Of a stretch of 26,919 nt of DNA, positions 23,601-26,919 are shown piece by piece (the first letter of the stretch is position 1; the number at the start of each line of letters is the position of its first letter). The stretch comes from Tubiluchus corallicola (Eukaryota; Priapulida; Priapulimorpha; Priapulimorphida; Tubiluchidae). The stretch covers positions 1-26,919 of the forward strand of contig JAQGDQ010001748.1 in assembly GCA_030141605.1 (NCBI GenBank). Reading direction: 5' to 3'. The translations under genes and the position numbers were made by a program. The notes under the pieces were generated by a model. The model ran no database searches and was not told the origin of the DNA. It saw nothing but the letters and a program-made list of their open reading frames with translations.

Positions 23601-26600
23601 CCTCCTCCTACACCCCCTGTAATTCATCTTCTGACTTCTCCGCACTCATGCTACTCTCCCCTTCTCCTACACCCCCTGTAATTCATCTTCTGACTTCTCC
23701 GCACTCATGCTGCACTCCCCTTCTCCGACACCCCCTGTAATTCATCTTCTGACTTCTCTGCACTCATGCTGCTCTCCCCTTCTCCTACACCCTGTAATTC
23801 ATCTTCTGACTCTCCGCACTCATGCTGCACTCCCTTCTCCGACACCCCTGTAATTCATCTTCTGACTTCTGCACCATGCTGCTCTCCTTCTCCTACACCC
23901 CTGTAATTCATCTTCTGACTTCTCCGCACTCATGCTGCTCTTCCCTTCTCCTACACCCCCTGTAATTCATCTTCTGACTTCTCCGCACTCATGCTGCTCT
24001 CCCCTTCTCCTACACCCCCTGTAATTCATCTTCTGACTTCTCTGCACTCATGCTGCTCTCCCCTTCTTCTCCTACACCCCTGTAATTCATCTTCTGGCTT
24101 CCCTGCACTCATGCTGCTCTCCCCTTCTCCTACACCCCCTGTAATTCATCTTCTGGCTTCCCTGCACTCATGCTGCTCTCCCCTTCTCCTACACCCCTGT
24201 AATTCATCTTCTGACTTCTCCGCACTCATGCTGCTCTCCCCTTCTCCTACACCCCCTGTAATTCATCTTCTGACTTCTCCGCACTCATGCTGCTCTCCCC
24301 TTCTCCTACACCCCCTGTAATTCATCTTCTGACTTCTCCGCACTCATGCTGCTCTCGAATTATGTTGTAAACGTAATTAATTTTTGCTTTTACCCTGTAA
24401 AATGTGTATTTTAAGGAGACAAATAAAAATTGTCTATGTCTATGTCTAATAATTAGTTCTTGAAGTTTGTGTGACATCATTCGTGTTAAACATCTATTTA
24501 CAAATATGCACAAATGAATGAATTACTAATGCTTTTTCATCGACTCACCTCTCGAAAGAGGATTTCGTACAATGGCCAAACTCTCACTCGAATCAGATTT
24601 TCGCCAAAGACGATCCTCCTGCAAATGAGAAATGTTTTATGAAAGTCCCTTCTTGCTTTCAGTCAATAGTTAAAAAACACGGGGATCTTTCATAGCATGT
24701 AAACGCTGACTATTTTGCACAGTGAGAAACAGGCTTTCAGTCAATAGTTAAAAAACATGGGTATCTTTCATAGCCTGTAAATGCTGACTATTTTGCACAG
24801 TGAGAAACAAGCTTTCAATCAATGGTTAAAAAACATGGGTATCTTTCATAGCCTGTAAATGCTGACTATTTTGCACAGTGAGAAACAAGCTTTCAATCAA
24901 TGGTTAAAAAACATGGGTATCTTTCACAGCCTGTAAACGCTGACCATTTTGCACAGTGAGAAACAGGCTTTCAGTCAATAGTTAAAAAACACGGGTATCT
25001 TTCATAGCCTGTAAATGCTGACAATTTTGCACAGTGAGAAACAGGCTTTCAGTCAATAGTTAAAAAACACGGGTATCTTTCATAGCCTGTAAATGCTGAC
25101 AATTTTGCACAGTGAGAAACAGACTTTCAGTCAATGGTTAAAAAACACGGGTATCTTTCACAGCCTGTAAACGCTGACCATTTTGCACAGTGAGAAACAG
25201 GCTTTCAGTCAATAGTTAAAAAACACGGGTATCTTTCATAGCCTGTAAATGCTGACAATTTTGCACAGTGAGAAACAGACTTTCAGTCAATGGTTAAAAA
25301 ACACGGGTATCTTTCATAGCCTGTAAATGCTGACAATTTTGCACAGTGAGAAACAGGCACTGCTATGAGTGAGTCGGTATGGTTATATTCCTGCAGCAAT
25401 GAAAAACTTACAAAATTCAACTTAGCAATATTTTGAACCATGGTCCAAAATTGGCTTCAGTTTGCCTATAAAGGTCATGCACAAATAAGCATAATGTGAT
25501 GAAAGCATTTGTAGGAATGCAGCTCAGTATTTACTGACGACTGAATCTACACAATAGTTGACAAATAGAAACATTTTTATGTATTTCTCACTGTAATAAT
25601 ATTTACATAAGCCTAACTAAAAGAAGCCATACCTATTAGCTTGTTCACCCGGCGTGAGACCATTGCACATGTAGAAATAAGAGCATGGTACCCCACCAGA
25701 ATCTAACGTTCTGAAATAATAAGCATAGTAATGAGAACGACGACGACGATGGTGGCGGTGATAATTATGATAACGACAATGATAGTAACTACTGAAAATC
25801 TCGTAAACAAGATTACACTCAACAATGAATGAAATTCTACGGAGTATTTTTACTAATCATGGCCTCTTTAACACAAATAAATATTTGGACAAGAGAAATC
25901 AACAAGAAAGGTTATAGGAAGCACAGCATTGGCAAGCCAAAGACGAAGAAACAACAATGGCTTTGCACGCCATTGTTTTCCAAGCAAGAGAAGAAACAAC
26001 AATGGCTTTGCATGCCATTGTTTTCCACGCAAGAGAAGAAACAACAATGGCTTTGCACGCCATTGTTTTCCAAGCAAGAGAAGAAACAACGATGGCTTTG
26101 CACGCCATTGTTTTCCAAGCAAGAGAAGAAACAACAATGGCTTTGCACGCCATTGTTTTCCAAGCAAGAGTTTCACCAAACGGAATCTGACACTAAACTG
26201 TAGCCAATCATCTTGGTGGAGCTCTTTTTAAAAGAGTTTTGTCACACCTTGTAAAGTGTTCATCTTCTCTTTCCAAAGAACATTAGCTCTCTCTCACACA
26301 CAAGTGAAGCACTGCAGGATTTTTGTACATAGGACTCAGGCAAAATTTTAAAAAAATCGGATAGATATGTTTGAAGATAAATGAGCGAAGCTGTCTACGA
26401 ATTCTAGACAAACCTGCTACATACACTGTCAAACTTAGTACCAAACCATTACCAGAATTATAATGTTTGTTAATAATAAAGATATAACCATTTGAACCAT
26501 CACAACATCAGACTAAAGTGTAGCAACTCTTCAACGATCACACTACTTCACAATGATGTAACCACCTGAGTAACTGAAAACTCTGCGACTCCGGCTCCCA

Positions 26601-26660
26601 GATGTAGCGGACTTTCTTGTTTTGAAAATACCGCATTTTTGGCACTGGCAAGAAATTTCC
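2510..26660 (-). CDS. ATP13A3-like: P5B-type polyamine-transporting ATPase, ATP13A2/ATP13A3-like (partial, 18 exons)
   Basis: Spliced minus-strand gene. Joining 26566-26660, 25633-25710, 24549-24618, 21332-21533, 20536-20667, 19093-19198, 17860-18005, 17523-17723, 15937-16143, 15457-15549, 11215-11368, 10255-10372, 9456-9580, 8751-8905, 8002-8139, 6132-6211, 3587-3739 and 2510-2606 gives about 783 codons, with GT-AG at each intron and matching phase everywhere except in exon e6. Motifs seen in order: [40 protein letters not shown] in M4 indicates P5B; P5A enzymes have PPELP. Family members are about 1200 residues and, from established knowledge, move polyamines from late endosome or lysosome lumen to cytosol through an aspartyl-phosphate intermediate. 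Missing here are about 150 N-terminal residues and M6 to the C-terminus, both outside the window. Similarity is split between ATP13A2 and ATP13A3, so a pre-duplication invertebrate orthologue is likely. The e6 defect means an intact product is not certain from this sequence. Confidence 0.93.
2607..3586 (-). other. Intron e17-e18
   Basis: A 980-bp intron with donor gtcagtt at 3586 and acceptor at 2608-2607. The only structure seen is a perfect 8-bp inverted repeat, tgtgcgca at 3320-3327 and tgcgcaca at 3336-3343. Open frames at 2979-3167 and 3203-3457 have no recognisable domain and I do not call them genes. Confidence 0.65.
3587..3739 (-). CDS. ATP13A3-like: ATPase exon e17: GDGAND catalytic hinge
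   Basis: Exon of 153 bp, phase 2 at both ends, so it could be skipped without a frameshift. It encodes [20 protein letters not shown] followed by [23 protein letters not shown] holds the Mg2+-binding aspartates of the P domain that every P-type ATPase needs. The acceptor is tgtatttttag next to TTACAACG. The same acceptor sequence, including the first four exon bases TTAC, is repeated about 15 times in the minisatellite directly upstream. Donor gtcagtt. Skipping would leave an in-frame but catalytically dead protein. Confidence 0.97.
3740..4660 (-). repeat. 61-bp minisatellite touching the e17 acceptor (about 15 units)
   Basis: About 15 tandem units. On the gene strand each reads gttactcactatttactctc ... 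ttaatttccatgtgtttaag ... atcgtgtatttttag. The last unit ends as the true e17 acceptor, and each unit starts with gttac, matching the acceptor G plus the first four exon bases. Every unit therefore carries an acceptor-like T-rich stretch plus AG in sense orientation. Three units have a shortened T run (tattttag). Confidence 0.93.
4675..4735. repeat. CA/TG-rich microsatellite in the right arm
   Basis: Imperfect acacacacac, then cgcatgcacgcagcacat, then cacacatatatgtacgtacg. The same low-complexity stretch appears inverted in the left arm at about 490-555. No function is apparent. Confidence 0.8.
5347..5366. repeat. TA dinucleotide microsatellite
   Basis: An uninterrupted run of about 10 TA dinucleotides in intron e16-e17, outside the inverted-repeat arm. 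Confidence 0.85.
5477..5995. mobile_element. Non-autonomous hAT-like MITE, 519 bp
   Basis: The ends are inverted: CAGGGATGAGAAT at the left and ATTCCCATCCCTG at the right (12 of 13 positions pair). The flanks are aatgttat (5469-5476) and aatgtaat (5996-6003), an 8-bp target duplication with one mismatch, which is the hAT length. Inside are a G-rich then C-rich palindromic stretch around 5520-5580 and no transposase frame. It lies in intron e16-e17. Mobilisation would need a transposase supplied from elsewhere. Confidence 0.8.
6132..6211 (-). CDS. ATP13A3-like: ATPase exon e16: P domain
   Basis: 80-bp exon, entering in phase 0 and leaving in phase 2. Acceptor atcatttag, donor gtgagat. It encodes [20 protein letters not shown] and EHIQDLG. 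The RMSPEQK stretch corresponds to the family's ARMAPDQK segment just before the GDGAND loop. The final GG joins T of e17 to give Gly-Tyr. The intron to e17 contains the right inverted-repeat arm and the hAT-like MITE. Confidence 0.96.
6212..6477 (-). other. Intron e15-e16, unique part next to e16
   Basis: AT-rich intron sequence between the e16 acceptor and the 67-bp array. No features seen. Confidence 0.6.
6478..7615 (-). repeat. 67-bp tandem array with retroelement-tail-like unit (17 units)
   Basis: I counted 17 occurrences of tttattgacatatggccaac at a spacing of 66-68 bp. On the minus strand each unit runs from cctgttggccatatg into tcaataaactatctatctat, which is an AATAAA signal followed by a short tandem tail, as found at the 3' ends of many non-LTR retrotransposons and SINEs. 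I infer that a retroelement tail was amplified as a minisatellite. Units differ mainly at the gggctgatc/gggcctatc position and in the A run. Confidence 0.9.
7616..8001 (-). other. Intron e15-e16, unique part next to e15
   Basis: Ordinary AT-rich intron sequence. The open frames at 7612-7794 and 7736-7951 are short, start at random methionines and show no family. Nothing else seen. Confidence 0.6.
8002..8139 (-). CDS. ATP13A3-like: ATPase exon e15: P/N-domain linker
   Basis: 138 bp, phase 0 at both ends. Acceptor attttttgtag, donor gtacgta. It encodes [20 protein letters not shown] followed by [17 protein letters not shown] and [18 protein letters not shown] matches the family's YHFAMNGKSF segment and LPR leads into VVLRGTV of e16. 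The part before KFHFAL is variable between family members. Confidence 0.95.
8172..8362. repeat. Two-copy tandem duplication, 96-bp unit
   Basis: gcttaataacaaaatgcag starts at 8172 and again at 8268. Each copy continues through gaaagttatacatta or ggaagttatacatta to taatacgttaatctatttgc. The second copy diverges near its end. It is in intron e14-e15 (8140-8750), which otherwise shows nothing. Confidence 0.85.
8751..8905 (-). CDS. ATP13A3-like: ATPase exon e14: TGDN loop and variable insert
   Basis: 155 bp, entering in phase 1 and leaving in phase 0. Acceptor tttccaacag, donor gtaagta. It encodes [20 protein letters not shown] (the G shared with e13) followed by [20 protein letters not shown] and a short tail. 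[13 protein letters not shown] is the hallmark segment after M-[IV]-TG in P5B enzymes. The downstream insert is shorter than in human ATP13A3. The acceptor and the donor of e13 share the 10-base string aacaggtgat. Confidence 0.97.
8906..9455 (-). other. Intron e13-e14
   Basis: 550-bp intron with donor gtgatgg and acceptor tttccaacag. No repeats, transposon ends or coding similarity seen; the plus-strand frame at 9355-9546 overlaps e13 antisense and is a shadow. Both junctions read aacaggtgat, so the exact splice position is ambiguous over ten bases without changing the protein. Confidence 0.65.
9456..9580 (-). CDS. ATP13A3-like: ATPase exon e13: P domain, MITG motif
   Basis: 125 bp, entering in phase 2 and leaving in phase 1. 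Acceptor tttttgtag, donor gtgatgg. It encodes [20 protein letters not shown] and then [35 protein letters not shown] corresponds to the family's FMGLIIMQNKLK, and IRTVMITG to IRTVMVTG. The intron cuts the Gly codon of the TGD motif. Confidence 0.97.
9581..10254 (-). other. Intron e12-e13
   Basis: 674-bp intron. It contains a short imperfect tandem stretch at about 9890-9980 built on tcttaatatacgtg (about six degenerate copies of 14-17 bp). Otherwise it is AT-rich with no features. The plus-strand frame at 10082-10276 overlaps e12 antisense and is not a gene. Confidence 0.65.
10255..10372 (-). CDS. ATP13A3-like: ATPase exon e12: N domain
   Basis: 118 bp, entering in phase 1 and leaving in phase 2. 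Acceptor tttttgcag, donor gtgagtc. It encodes [20 protein letters not shown] followed by [30 protein letters not shown] matches the conserved QGFRVIALAHR segment, and WVKAQRI matches WHKVQNI. It completes the nucleotide-binding domain before the chain returns to the P domain in e13. Confidence 0.96.
10541..10562. repeat. TA-rich microsatellite
   Basis: A tatatatatatatatgtatat run in intron e11-e12. Confidence 0.75.
10690..10975 (+). mobile_element. Candidate non-LTR retroelement 3' end
   Basis: A pyrimidine-rich stretch is followed by a small hairpin, atgaccgtatggtc (10851-10864). About 80 bp later comes aaaataaattcatagttcat, an AATAAA with a short tandem tail. A second locus at 12340-12850 has the same order and nearly the same hairpin. 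Three-prime-only fragments of this kind are typical of truncated LINE or SINE insertions. The family is not identified and boundaries are approximate. Antisense to the gene, in intron e11-e12. Confidence 0.5.
11215..11368 (-). CDS. ATP13A3-like: ATPase exon e11: N domain, KGAPE
   Basis: 154 bp, entering in phase 0 and leaving in phase 1. Acceptor tatggttttcag, donor gtacgta. It encodes [20 protein letters not shown] followed by [20 protein letters not shown] and [29 protein letters not shown] is a near-invariant P5B block, and KGAPE is the nucleotide-binding motif, with the lysine at the ATP site in P-type ATPases. The upstream exon e10 is 3.7 kb... more exactly 4.1 kb away across a repeat-filled intron. 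Confidence 0.97.
11369..12339 (-). other. Intron e10-e11, part next to e11
   Basis: AT-rich intron sequence with short open frames on both strands and no recognisable protein. At 12022-12040 ttaaaggaaaagtcaaccc weakly mirrors ctggcttttcctttaa at 13851-13866. This could be the two ends of an old 1.8-kb insertion, but I could not support it further. Confidence 0.5.
12340..12850 (+). mobile_element. Candidate non-LTR retroelement 3' end
   Basis: T-rich sequence leads to a GC-rich foldback (agggcagg ... cctgccc), with atgaccctatggtc at 12742-12755 in its centre. About 73 bp later comes aaaataaatgttctatgtct, an AATAAA with a ctatgt tandem tail. The hairpin core ATGACC-TATGGTC is shared with 10851-10864, so the two loci look like one element family. 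The left boundary is uncertain. Antisense to the gene. Confidence 0.55.
13088..13567. mobile_element. Non-autonomous hAT transposon, 480 bp, with target duplication
   Basis: Terminal inverted repeats are caggggtgtgcaaatt at the left and aatttgcacacccctg at the right (16 bp, perfect). The element is flanked by an exact 8-bp duplication aattaggg (13080-13087 and 13568-13575), diagnostic for hAT elements. It has gcggcccgc-rich ends, as do many animal hAT families. No transposase frame is present. A reversed, truncated relative lies at 16997. The intact duplication suggests a fairly recent insertion. Confidence 0.93.
14230..15456 (-). repeat. 46-bp minisatellite touching the e10 donor (26 units)
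   Basis: I counted 26 tandem units of 46 bp. On the gene strand a unit reads taagtttacgcttgtcttac, then ttaagtactactgatgttta, then gataag. The array starts at the real e10 donor: the exon tail accagtgatg plus gtaagtttatgcttg aligns with the units. About half the units carry aggtaagt or aggtgag at the position of the donor; the others have agataag. The adjacent sequence at 13568-14229 in the same intron is plain AT-rich DNA. Confidence 0.94.
15457..15549 (-). CDS. ATP13A3-like: ATPase exon e10: N domain linker
   Basis: 93 bp, phase 0 at both ends. Acceptor cttgtatttag, donor gtaagttta. It encodes [20 protein letters not shown] followed by [20 protein letters not shown] matches the family's IMPTVVRPP. 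The end is shorter than in human ATP13A3, and direct joining to [10 protein letters not shown] of e11 gives a plausible linker. The donor is the first unit of a 26-copy array of donor-like sequences. Confidence 0.94.
15822..15885 (+). repeat. Degenerate telomere-like repeat
   Basis: Successive gattagg, attaggg, ttagtcttacgattcgg, attcggattagggtt and attaggattaagg: about eight imperfect copies related to TTAGGG in the short intron e9-e10 (15550-15936). Such interstitial runs can mark repaired breaks or can be a simple hexamer-like repeat. The plus-strand frame at 15574-15813 has no known domain. Confidence 0.6.
15937..16143 (-). CDS. ATP13A3-like: ATPase exon e9: TGT of DKTGT, P to N domain
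   Basis: 207 bp, phase 0 at both ends. Acceptor tttacttcag, donor gtaagtt. It begins [14 protein letters not shown], which completes DKTGT started in e8, and continues through [20 protein letters not shown] to [17 protein letters not shown] and GDPLDLKMF are conserved P5B segments. The region after WGI is shorter than in human ATP13A3. Confidence 0.97.
16144..16996 (-). other. Intron e8-e9, part next to e9
   Basis: AT-rich sequence. The string catcacaaactaacaca (or caat variant) occurs at about 16305 and 16507, about 200 bp apart, and may bound a small duplicated or mobile piece. The minus-strand frame at 16279-16521 is not recognisable. Nothing else seen. Confidence 0.5.
16997..17368. mobile_element. 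Truncated, reversed relative of the 13088 hAT element
   Basis: It begins with caggggtgtgcaaattatct, and the following 360 bp align in reverse orientation with the whole interior of the 13088-13567 element (for example cccgcaattcctg, gagccaagtacag and actacccgcactatctttg). Homology stops near 17368, where the other copy runs on to its second inverted repeat. No second terminal repeat and no target duplication are seen. The 155 bp from here to the e8 donor do not match the first copy. Confidence 0.85.
17523..17723 (-). CDS. ATP13A3-like: ATPase exon e8: M4 (PPALP) and phosphorylated Asp
   Basis: 201 bp, phase 0 at both ends. Acceptor atcttttcag, donor gtacgat. It encodes a segment ending in [20 protein letters not shown], then [20 protein letters not shown] and [16 protein letters not shown] is the P5B signature of M4 and lies in the substrate pathway. 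FDK holds the aspartate that is phosphorylated in each cycle; the intron falls exactly between DK and TGT. The donor is 155 bp from hAT-derived sequence. Confidence 0.97.
17860..18005 (-). CDS. ATP13A3-like: ATPase exon e7: A domain end and M3
   Basis: 146 bp, entering in phase 1 and leaving in phase 0. Acceptor ttctttttcag-type tract ending tttcag at 18006, donor gtaaccg. It encodes [20 protein letters not shown] followed by [20 protein letters not shown] and [18 protein letters not shown]-[FY]P-P is the family block after the actuator domain, and the hydrophobic run is M3. The intron to e8 is only 136 bp. Confidence 0.96.
18006..19092 (-). other. Intron e6-e7
   Basis: 1087-bp intron. The string tagtttctgacgt occurs twice, at about 18451 and 18570, on either side of a tgatgt-rich segment. 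I searched it for the residues missing from e6 (a HTLFCG-like block) and found none. The frames at 18256-18438 and 18918-19133 are not recognisable; the latter overlaps e6 antisense. Confidence 0.6.
19093..19198 (-). CDS. ATP13A3-like: ATPase exon e6: A domain, internally deleted and frameshifted
   Basis: 106 bp between acceptor tgtttgtccag and donor gtgagta. Neighbouring phases (1 and 1) require a multiple of three, so it is off by one. The first part reads [15 protein letters not shown] in the incoming frame. The last part reads [20 protein letters not shown] and TG in the frame required by e7. The switch is near 19156. Family members have about 25 more residues between these blocks, including the LFCG segment. 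Read straight through, a stop follows at about codon 26. This may be a true deletion, an assembly collapse that removed an intron with part of two exons, or a pseudogenising change in an otherwise intact gene. Confidence 0.85.
19515..19969. mobile_element. MITE with TA target duplication inserted in a minisatellite
   Basis: Inverted ends are ccgtattttcccgtgtataa (continuing gagaccc) at 19515 and its reverse complement ending at 19969, about 27 bp and perfect. It is flanked by TA at 19513-19514 and 19970-19971, as for Tc1/mariner-superfamily MITEs. Removing the element and one TA restores gttaactatattcactac, exactly the consensus of the neighbouring array. Both subterminal regions carry additional gtataagagacccc copies. 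No transposase frame. Confidence 0.9.
19972..20533 (-). repeat. 61-bp (30+31) minisatellite touching the e5 donor (about 9 units)
   Basis: On the plus strand two alternating half-units are repeated: gttaactatattcactacaa-gcatactctt (30 bp) and gttaactatgcttactcgct-ggcatactctt (31 bp). The two halves are themselves related. The half-unit also aligns with the end of exon e5 and its donor: gcatgctctcattaactat in the exon against gcatactcttgttaactat in the array. The exon is fixed by the conserved NESMLTG codons, so it is the likely source of the repeat. Confidence 0.92.
20536..20667 (-). CDS. ATP13A3-like: ATPase exon e5: actuator domain, NESMLTG
   Basis: 132 bp, phase 1 at both ends. Acceptor tgtttgtttatag (made by an AAAC microsatellite at 20671-20693), donor gtgaact. 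It encodes [36 protein letters not shown] and [19 protein letters not shown] and NESMLTGE are the actuator-domain blocks; the TGE glutamate, completed in e6, drives dephosphorylation. The last 24 exonic bases reappear as the unit of the downstream intron array. Confidence 0.97.
20668..21331 (-). other. Intron e4-e5
   Basis: 664-bp intron. An AAAC microsatellite (20671-20693) forms the T/G-rich tract before the e5 acceptor. The rest shows no repeat, transposon end or coding similarity. Confidence 0.65.
21332..21533 (-). CDS. ATP13A3-like: ATPase exon e4: M1-M2 and start of actuator domain
   Basis: 202 bp, entering in phase 0 and leaving in phase 1. Acceptor cattgcag, donor gtaactg. It encodes [20 protein letters not shown], then [40 protein letters not shown] and TVWRGKQ. 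PFY-FQ-FS--LW--DEY is the M1 block of P5B enzymes, followed by M2 and the basic link (YTIRK) to the actuator domain. The antisense plus-strand frame here is a shadow. Confidence 0.97.
21534..21842 (-). other. Intron e3-e4, part next to e4
   Basis: AT-rich intron sequence between the e4 acceptor and the first 78-bp array. Nothing recognisable. Confidence 0.6.
21843..22104 (+). repeat. 78-bp minisatellite, first block (about 3.3 units)
   Basis: Units start at 21843, 21921, 21999 and 22077 with tttcatagcctgtaaatgct (or cacag), followed by gaatattttgcacagtgaga and a ggttaaaaaacatgggtatc segment. It is the same family and orientation as the larger block at 24655-25360, on the other side of exon e3. 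Confidence 0.93.
22105..22390 (+). repeat. 45-bp minisatellite in intron e3-e4 (about 4-5 units)
   Basis: Unit tctacaatccacataagtgt followed by gggcatccaggatgagtgga and ggaag, 45 bp, with partial units (tctacaaatccacatatg) between later copies. Because 45 is divisible by three, open frames of up to 102 codons appear on both strands; they are only repeat translation. Confidence 0.9.
22391..22574 (-). other. Spacer between arrays in intron e3-e4
   Basis: Unique AT-rich sequence between the 45-bp and 59-bp arrays with no features seen. Confidence 0.5.
22575..24354 (+). repeat. 59-bp C/T-rich minisatellite (about 30 units)
   Basis: About 30 tandem copies of ctgtaattcatcttctgact, tctccgcactcatgctgctc, tccccttctcctacacccc, spaced 59 bp apart. 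The plus strand is strongly pyrimidine-rich, so the transcribed RNA is purine-rich with repeated ggagaaggggagag and cagggggtgtagg. Variants (tctgca for tccgca, gcactcc for gctctcc) recur in blocks, pointing to repeated local duplication. Units near 23800-23900 have several small deletions. Open frames across it are repeat translation. Confidence 0.94.
24355..24450 (+). mobile_element. Candidate retroelement tail
   Basis: gtgtattttaaggagacaaa followed by taaaaattgtctatgtctat: an AATAAA signal with a ctatgt tandem tail, resembling the tail at 12828-12850. It directly follows the 59-bp array, so the array may have grown inside a retroelement 3' region. Family not identified. Confidence 0.5.
24549..24618 (-). 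CDS. ATP13A3-like: ATPase exon e3: N-terminal domain before M1
   Basis: 70 bp, entering in phase 2 and leaving in phase 0. Acceptor catttgcag, donor gtgagtc. It encodes [20 protein letters not shown] and LFRE, matching the family's R-L-YG-NEI-V-V-----LL-KE block that precedes M1. It sits between two blocks of one 78-bp repeat family. Confidence 0.94.
24655..25360 (+). repeat. 78-bp minisatellite, second block (about 9 units)
   Basis: About nine units of ctttcagtcaatagttaaaa, aacacgggtatctttcatag, cctgtaaatgctgacaattt and tgcacagtgagaaacagg. Same family and same orientation as 21843-22104. It starts 37 bp from the acceptor of e3. Sub-variants (gactatttt, gacaatttt, gaccatttt) alternate, suggesting higher-order duplication. 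Confidence 0.93.
25361..25632 (-). other. Intron e2-e3, part next to e2
   Basis: Unique AT-rich sequence between the 78-bp array and the e2 donor. No features seen. Confidence 0.55.
25633..25710 (-). CDS. ATP13A3-like: ATPase exon e2: N-terminal domain
   Basis: 78 bp, phase 2 at both ends. Acceptor attatttcag, donor gtatggc. It encodes (R)[20 protein letters not shown] followed by GEQANR. It corresponds to the family's GLDEGVSC-SIYEK--GLT--M block, less conserved than the core but collinear and in phase. A gac/gat trinucleotide-rich patch lies at 25738-25790 in the upstream intron. Confidence 0.9.
25944..26170 (+). repeat. 45-bp minisatellite with a hairpin in each unit (5 units)
   Basis: Five units of gaagaaacaacaatggcttt, gcacgccattgttttccaag, caaga. 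Each contains aacaatggc-tttgcac-gccattgtt, a 9-bp stem with a 7-base loop. The one unit with cgatggc keeps pairing through a G-T wobble in one strand. Since 45 is a multiple of three, several frames on both strands stay open for 80-124 codons; none resembles a known protein. It lies in intron e1-e2. Confidence 0.92.
26566..26660 (-). CDS. ATP13A3-like: ATPase exon e1 (first in window): N-terminal domain
   Basis: 95 bp, apparently entering in phase 0 and leaving in phase 2. Acceptor tttgtgcag, donor gtggtta. It encodes [20 protein letters not shown] followed by [23 protein letters not shown] matches the cytosolic N-terminal domain of P5B ATPases (RYFTHHSVKYFWN in human ATP13A3). Upstream exons with the start codon and first membrane segment are right of the window. 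Confidence 0.92.
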
Positions 26661-26919
26661 CTGCACAAACAAAAAACCAACAAAAATGAACGCCACGGTG
26701 TTCTAACAGTAATAATAAAAAGCACTGGGCCTATTAAACAGCCCTATTTCTTAAGTAAAGACATATTAATAATGCAAATTATATGAAATAATTATATTTT
26801 AATCTAAGCTAACACGCATTCAGTTGCACTTTTATTTATTATTACCCAGGCCTGACGCTGCTTAACTTTCACAGCTGAGTACACACCGAGAGCACCCACA
26901 AATACGACACTTACATTTC
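26661..26919 (-). other. Intron upstream of e1, possible exon edge at window end
   Basis: AT-rich intron sequence. Read on the gene strand, the window begins gaaat followed by gtaagtg, a consensus donor; the first five bases (26915-26919) could be the tail of the previous exon. Five bases are too few to test. Confidence 0.3.

Noticed and set aside
23991-24320. Proline/serine-rich 109-codon open frame
   Set aside because: It is a readthrough of the C/T-rich 59-bp array. The unit is not a multiple of three and frames stay open only because the composition lacks stop codons.
25829-26203. 124-codon open frame with a KKQQWLC repeat
   Set aside because: Several frames on both strands are open over the same 45-bp units, so openness is not evidence of a gene.
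26822-26865. Possible 29-bp micro-exon (VKVKQRQAW) upstream of e1
   Set aside because: It has ag and gt edges, but it is too short and too weakly similar to the N-terminal domain to support.

Overview
This is animal (metazoan) genomic DNA. It is AT-rich and holds one interrupted gene whose exons are short (70-207 bp), bounded by GT-AG splice sites and separated by repeat-filled introns. The gene is on the minus strand and encodes a P5B-type transport ATPase of the ATP13A2/ATP13A3 family (lysosomal or endosomal polyamine transporters). I assembled 18 consecutive coding exons (called e1 to e18 in transcript order, right to left) from 26660 down to 2510. They total 2350 bp, about 783 codons. The reading phase agrees at every junction except across e6. 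Both ends are outside the window: the N-terminus lies to the right, and M6-M10 with the C-terminus lie to the left. The protein is about equally close to vertebrate ATP13A2 and ATP13A3, as expected for an invertebrate gene. A tunicate or other invertebrate deuterostome is only a guess.

Core chemistry is visible in order: M1-M2 (e4), actuator domain (e5-e6, TGE/S at the junction), M3 (e7), M4 with PPALP (e8), the phosphorylation motif DKTGT split by an intron (e8/e9), nucleotide-binding domain with KGAPE (e10-e12), TGD (e13/e14), GDGAND (e17) and M5 (e18). One exon, e6, is broken against the family: it lacks roughly 25 residues and shifts frame.

The introns carry the unusual biology. There are at least nine tandem arrays with unit lengths of 37, 45, 45, 46, 59, about 61 (two different families), 67 and 78 bp. 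Three of them abut a splice junction of this gene, and their units resemble that junction: e17 acceptor, e10 donor and e5 donor. They therefore contain series of decoy splice sites. A nearly identical inverted duplication of about 1.45 kb (1-1450 against 3740-5230) brackets e17 and e18, so the pre-mRNA can fold back around them. Transposon pieces include a hAT element with a perfect 8-bp target duplication (13088-13567), a reversed truncated relative (16997-17368), a second hAT-like MITE (5477-5995), a TA-flanked MITE inserted into a minisatellite (19515-19969) and several retroelement 3' tails.

Layout, left to right: 1-2509 intron after e18 (inverted repeat arm, 37-bp array); 2510-3739 e18 and e17; 3740-6131 inverted arm and hAT MITE; 6132-8139 e16, 67-bp array, e15; 8751-10372 e14, e13, e12; 11215-15549 e11, 4.1-kb intron, e10; 15937-18005 e9, e8, e7; 19093-21533 e6, MITE and 61-bp array, e5, e4; 21534-25632 satellite-rich introns around e3; 25633-26660 e2 and e1; the rest is intron.
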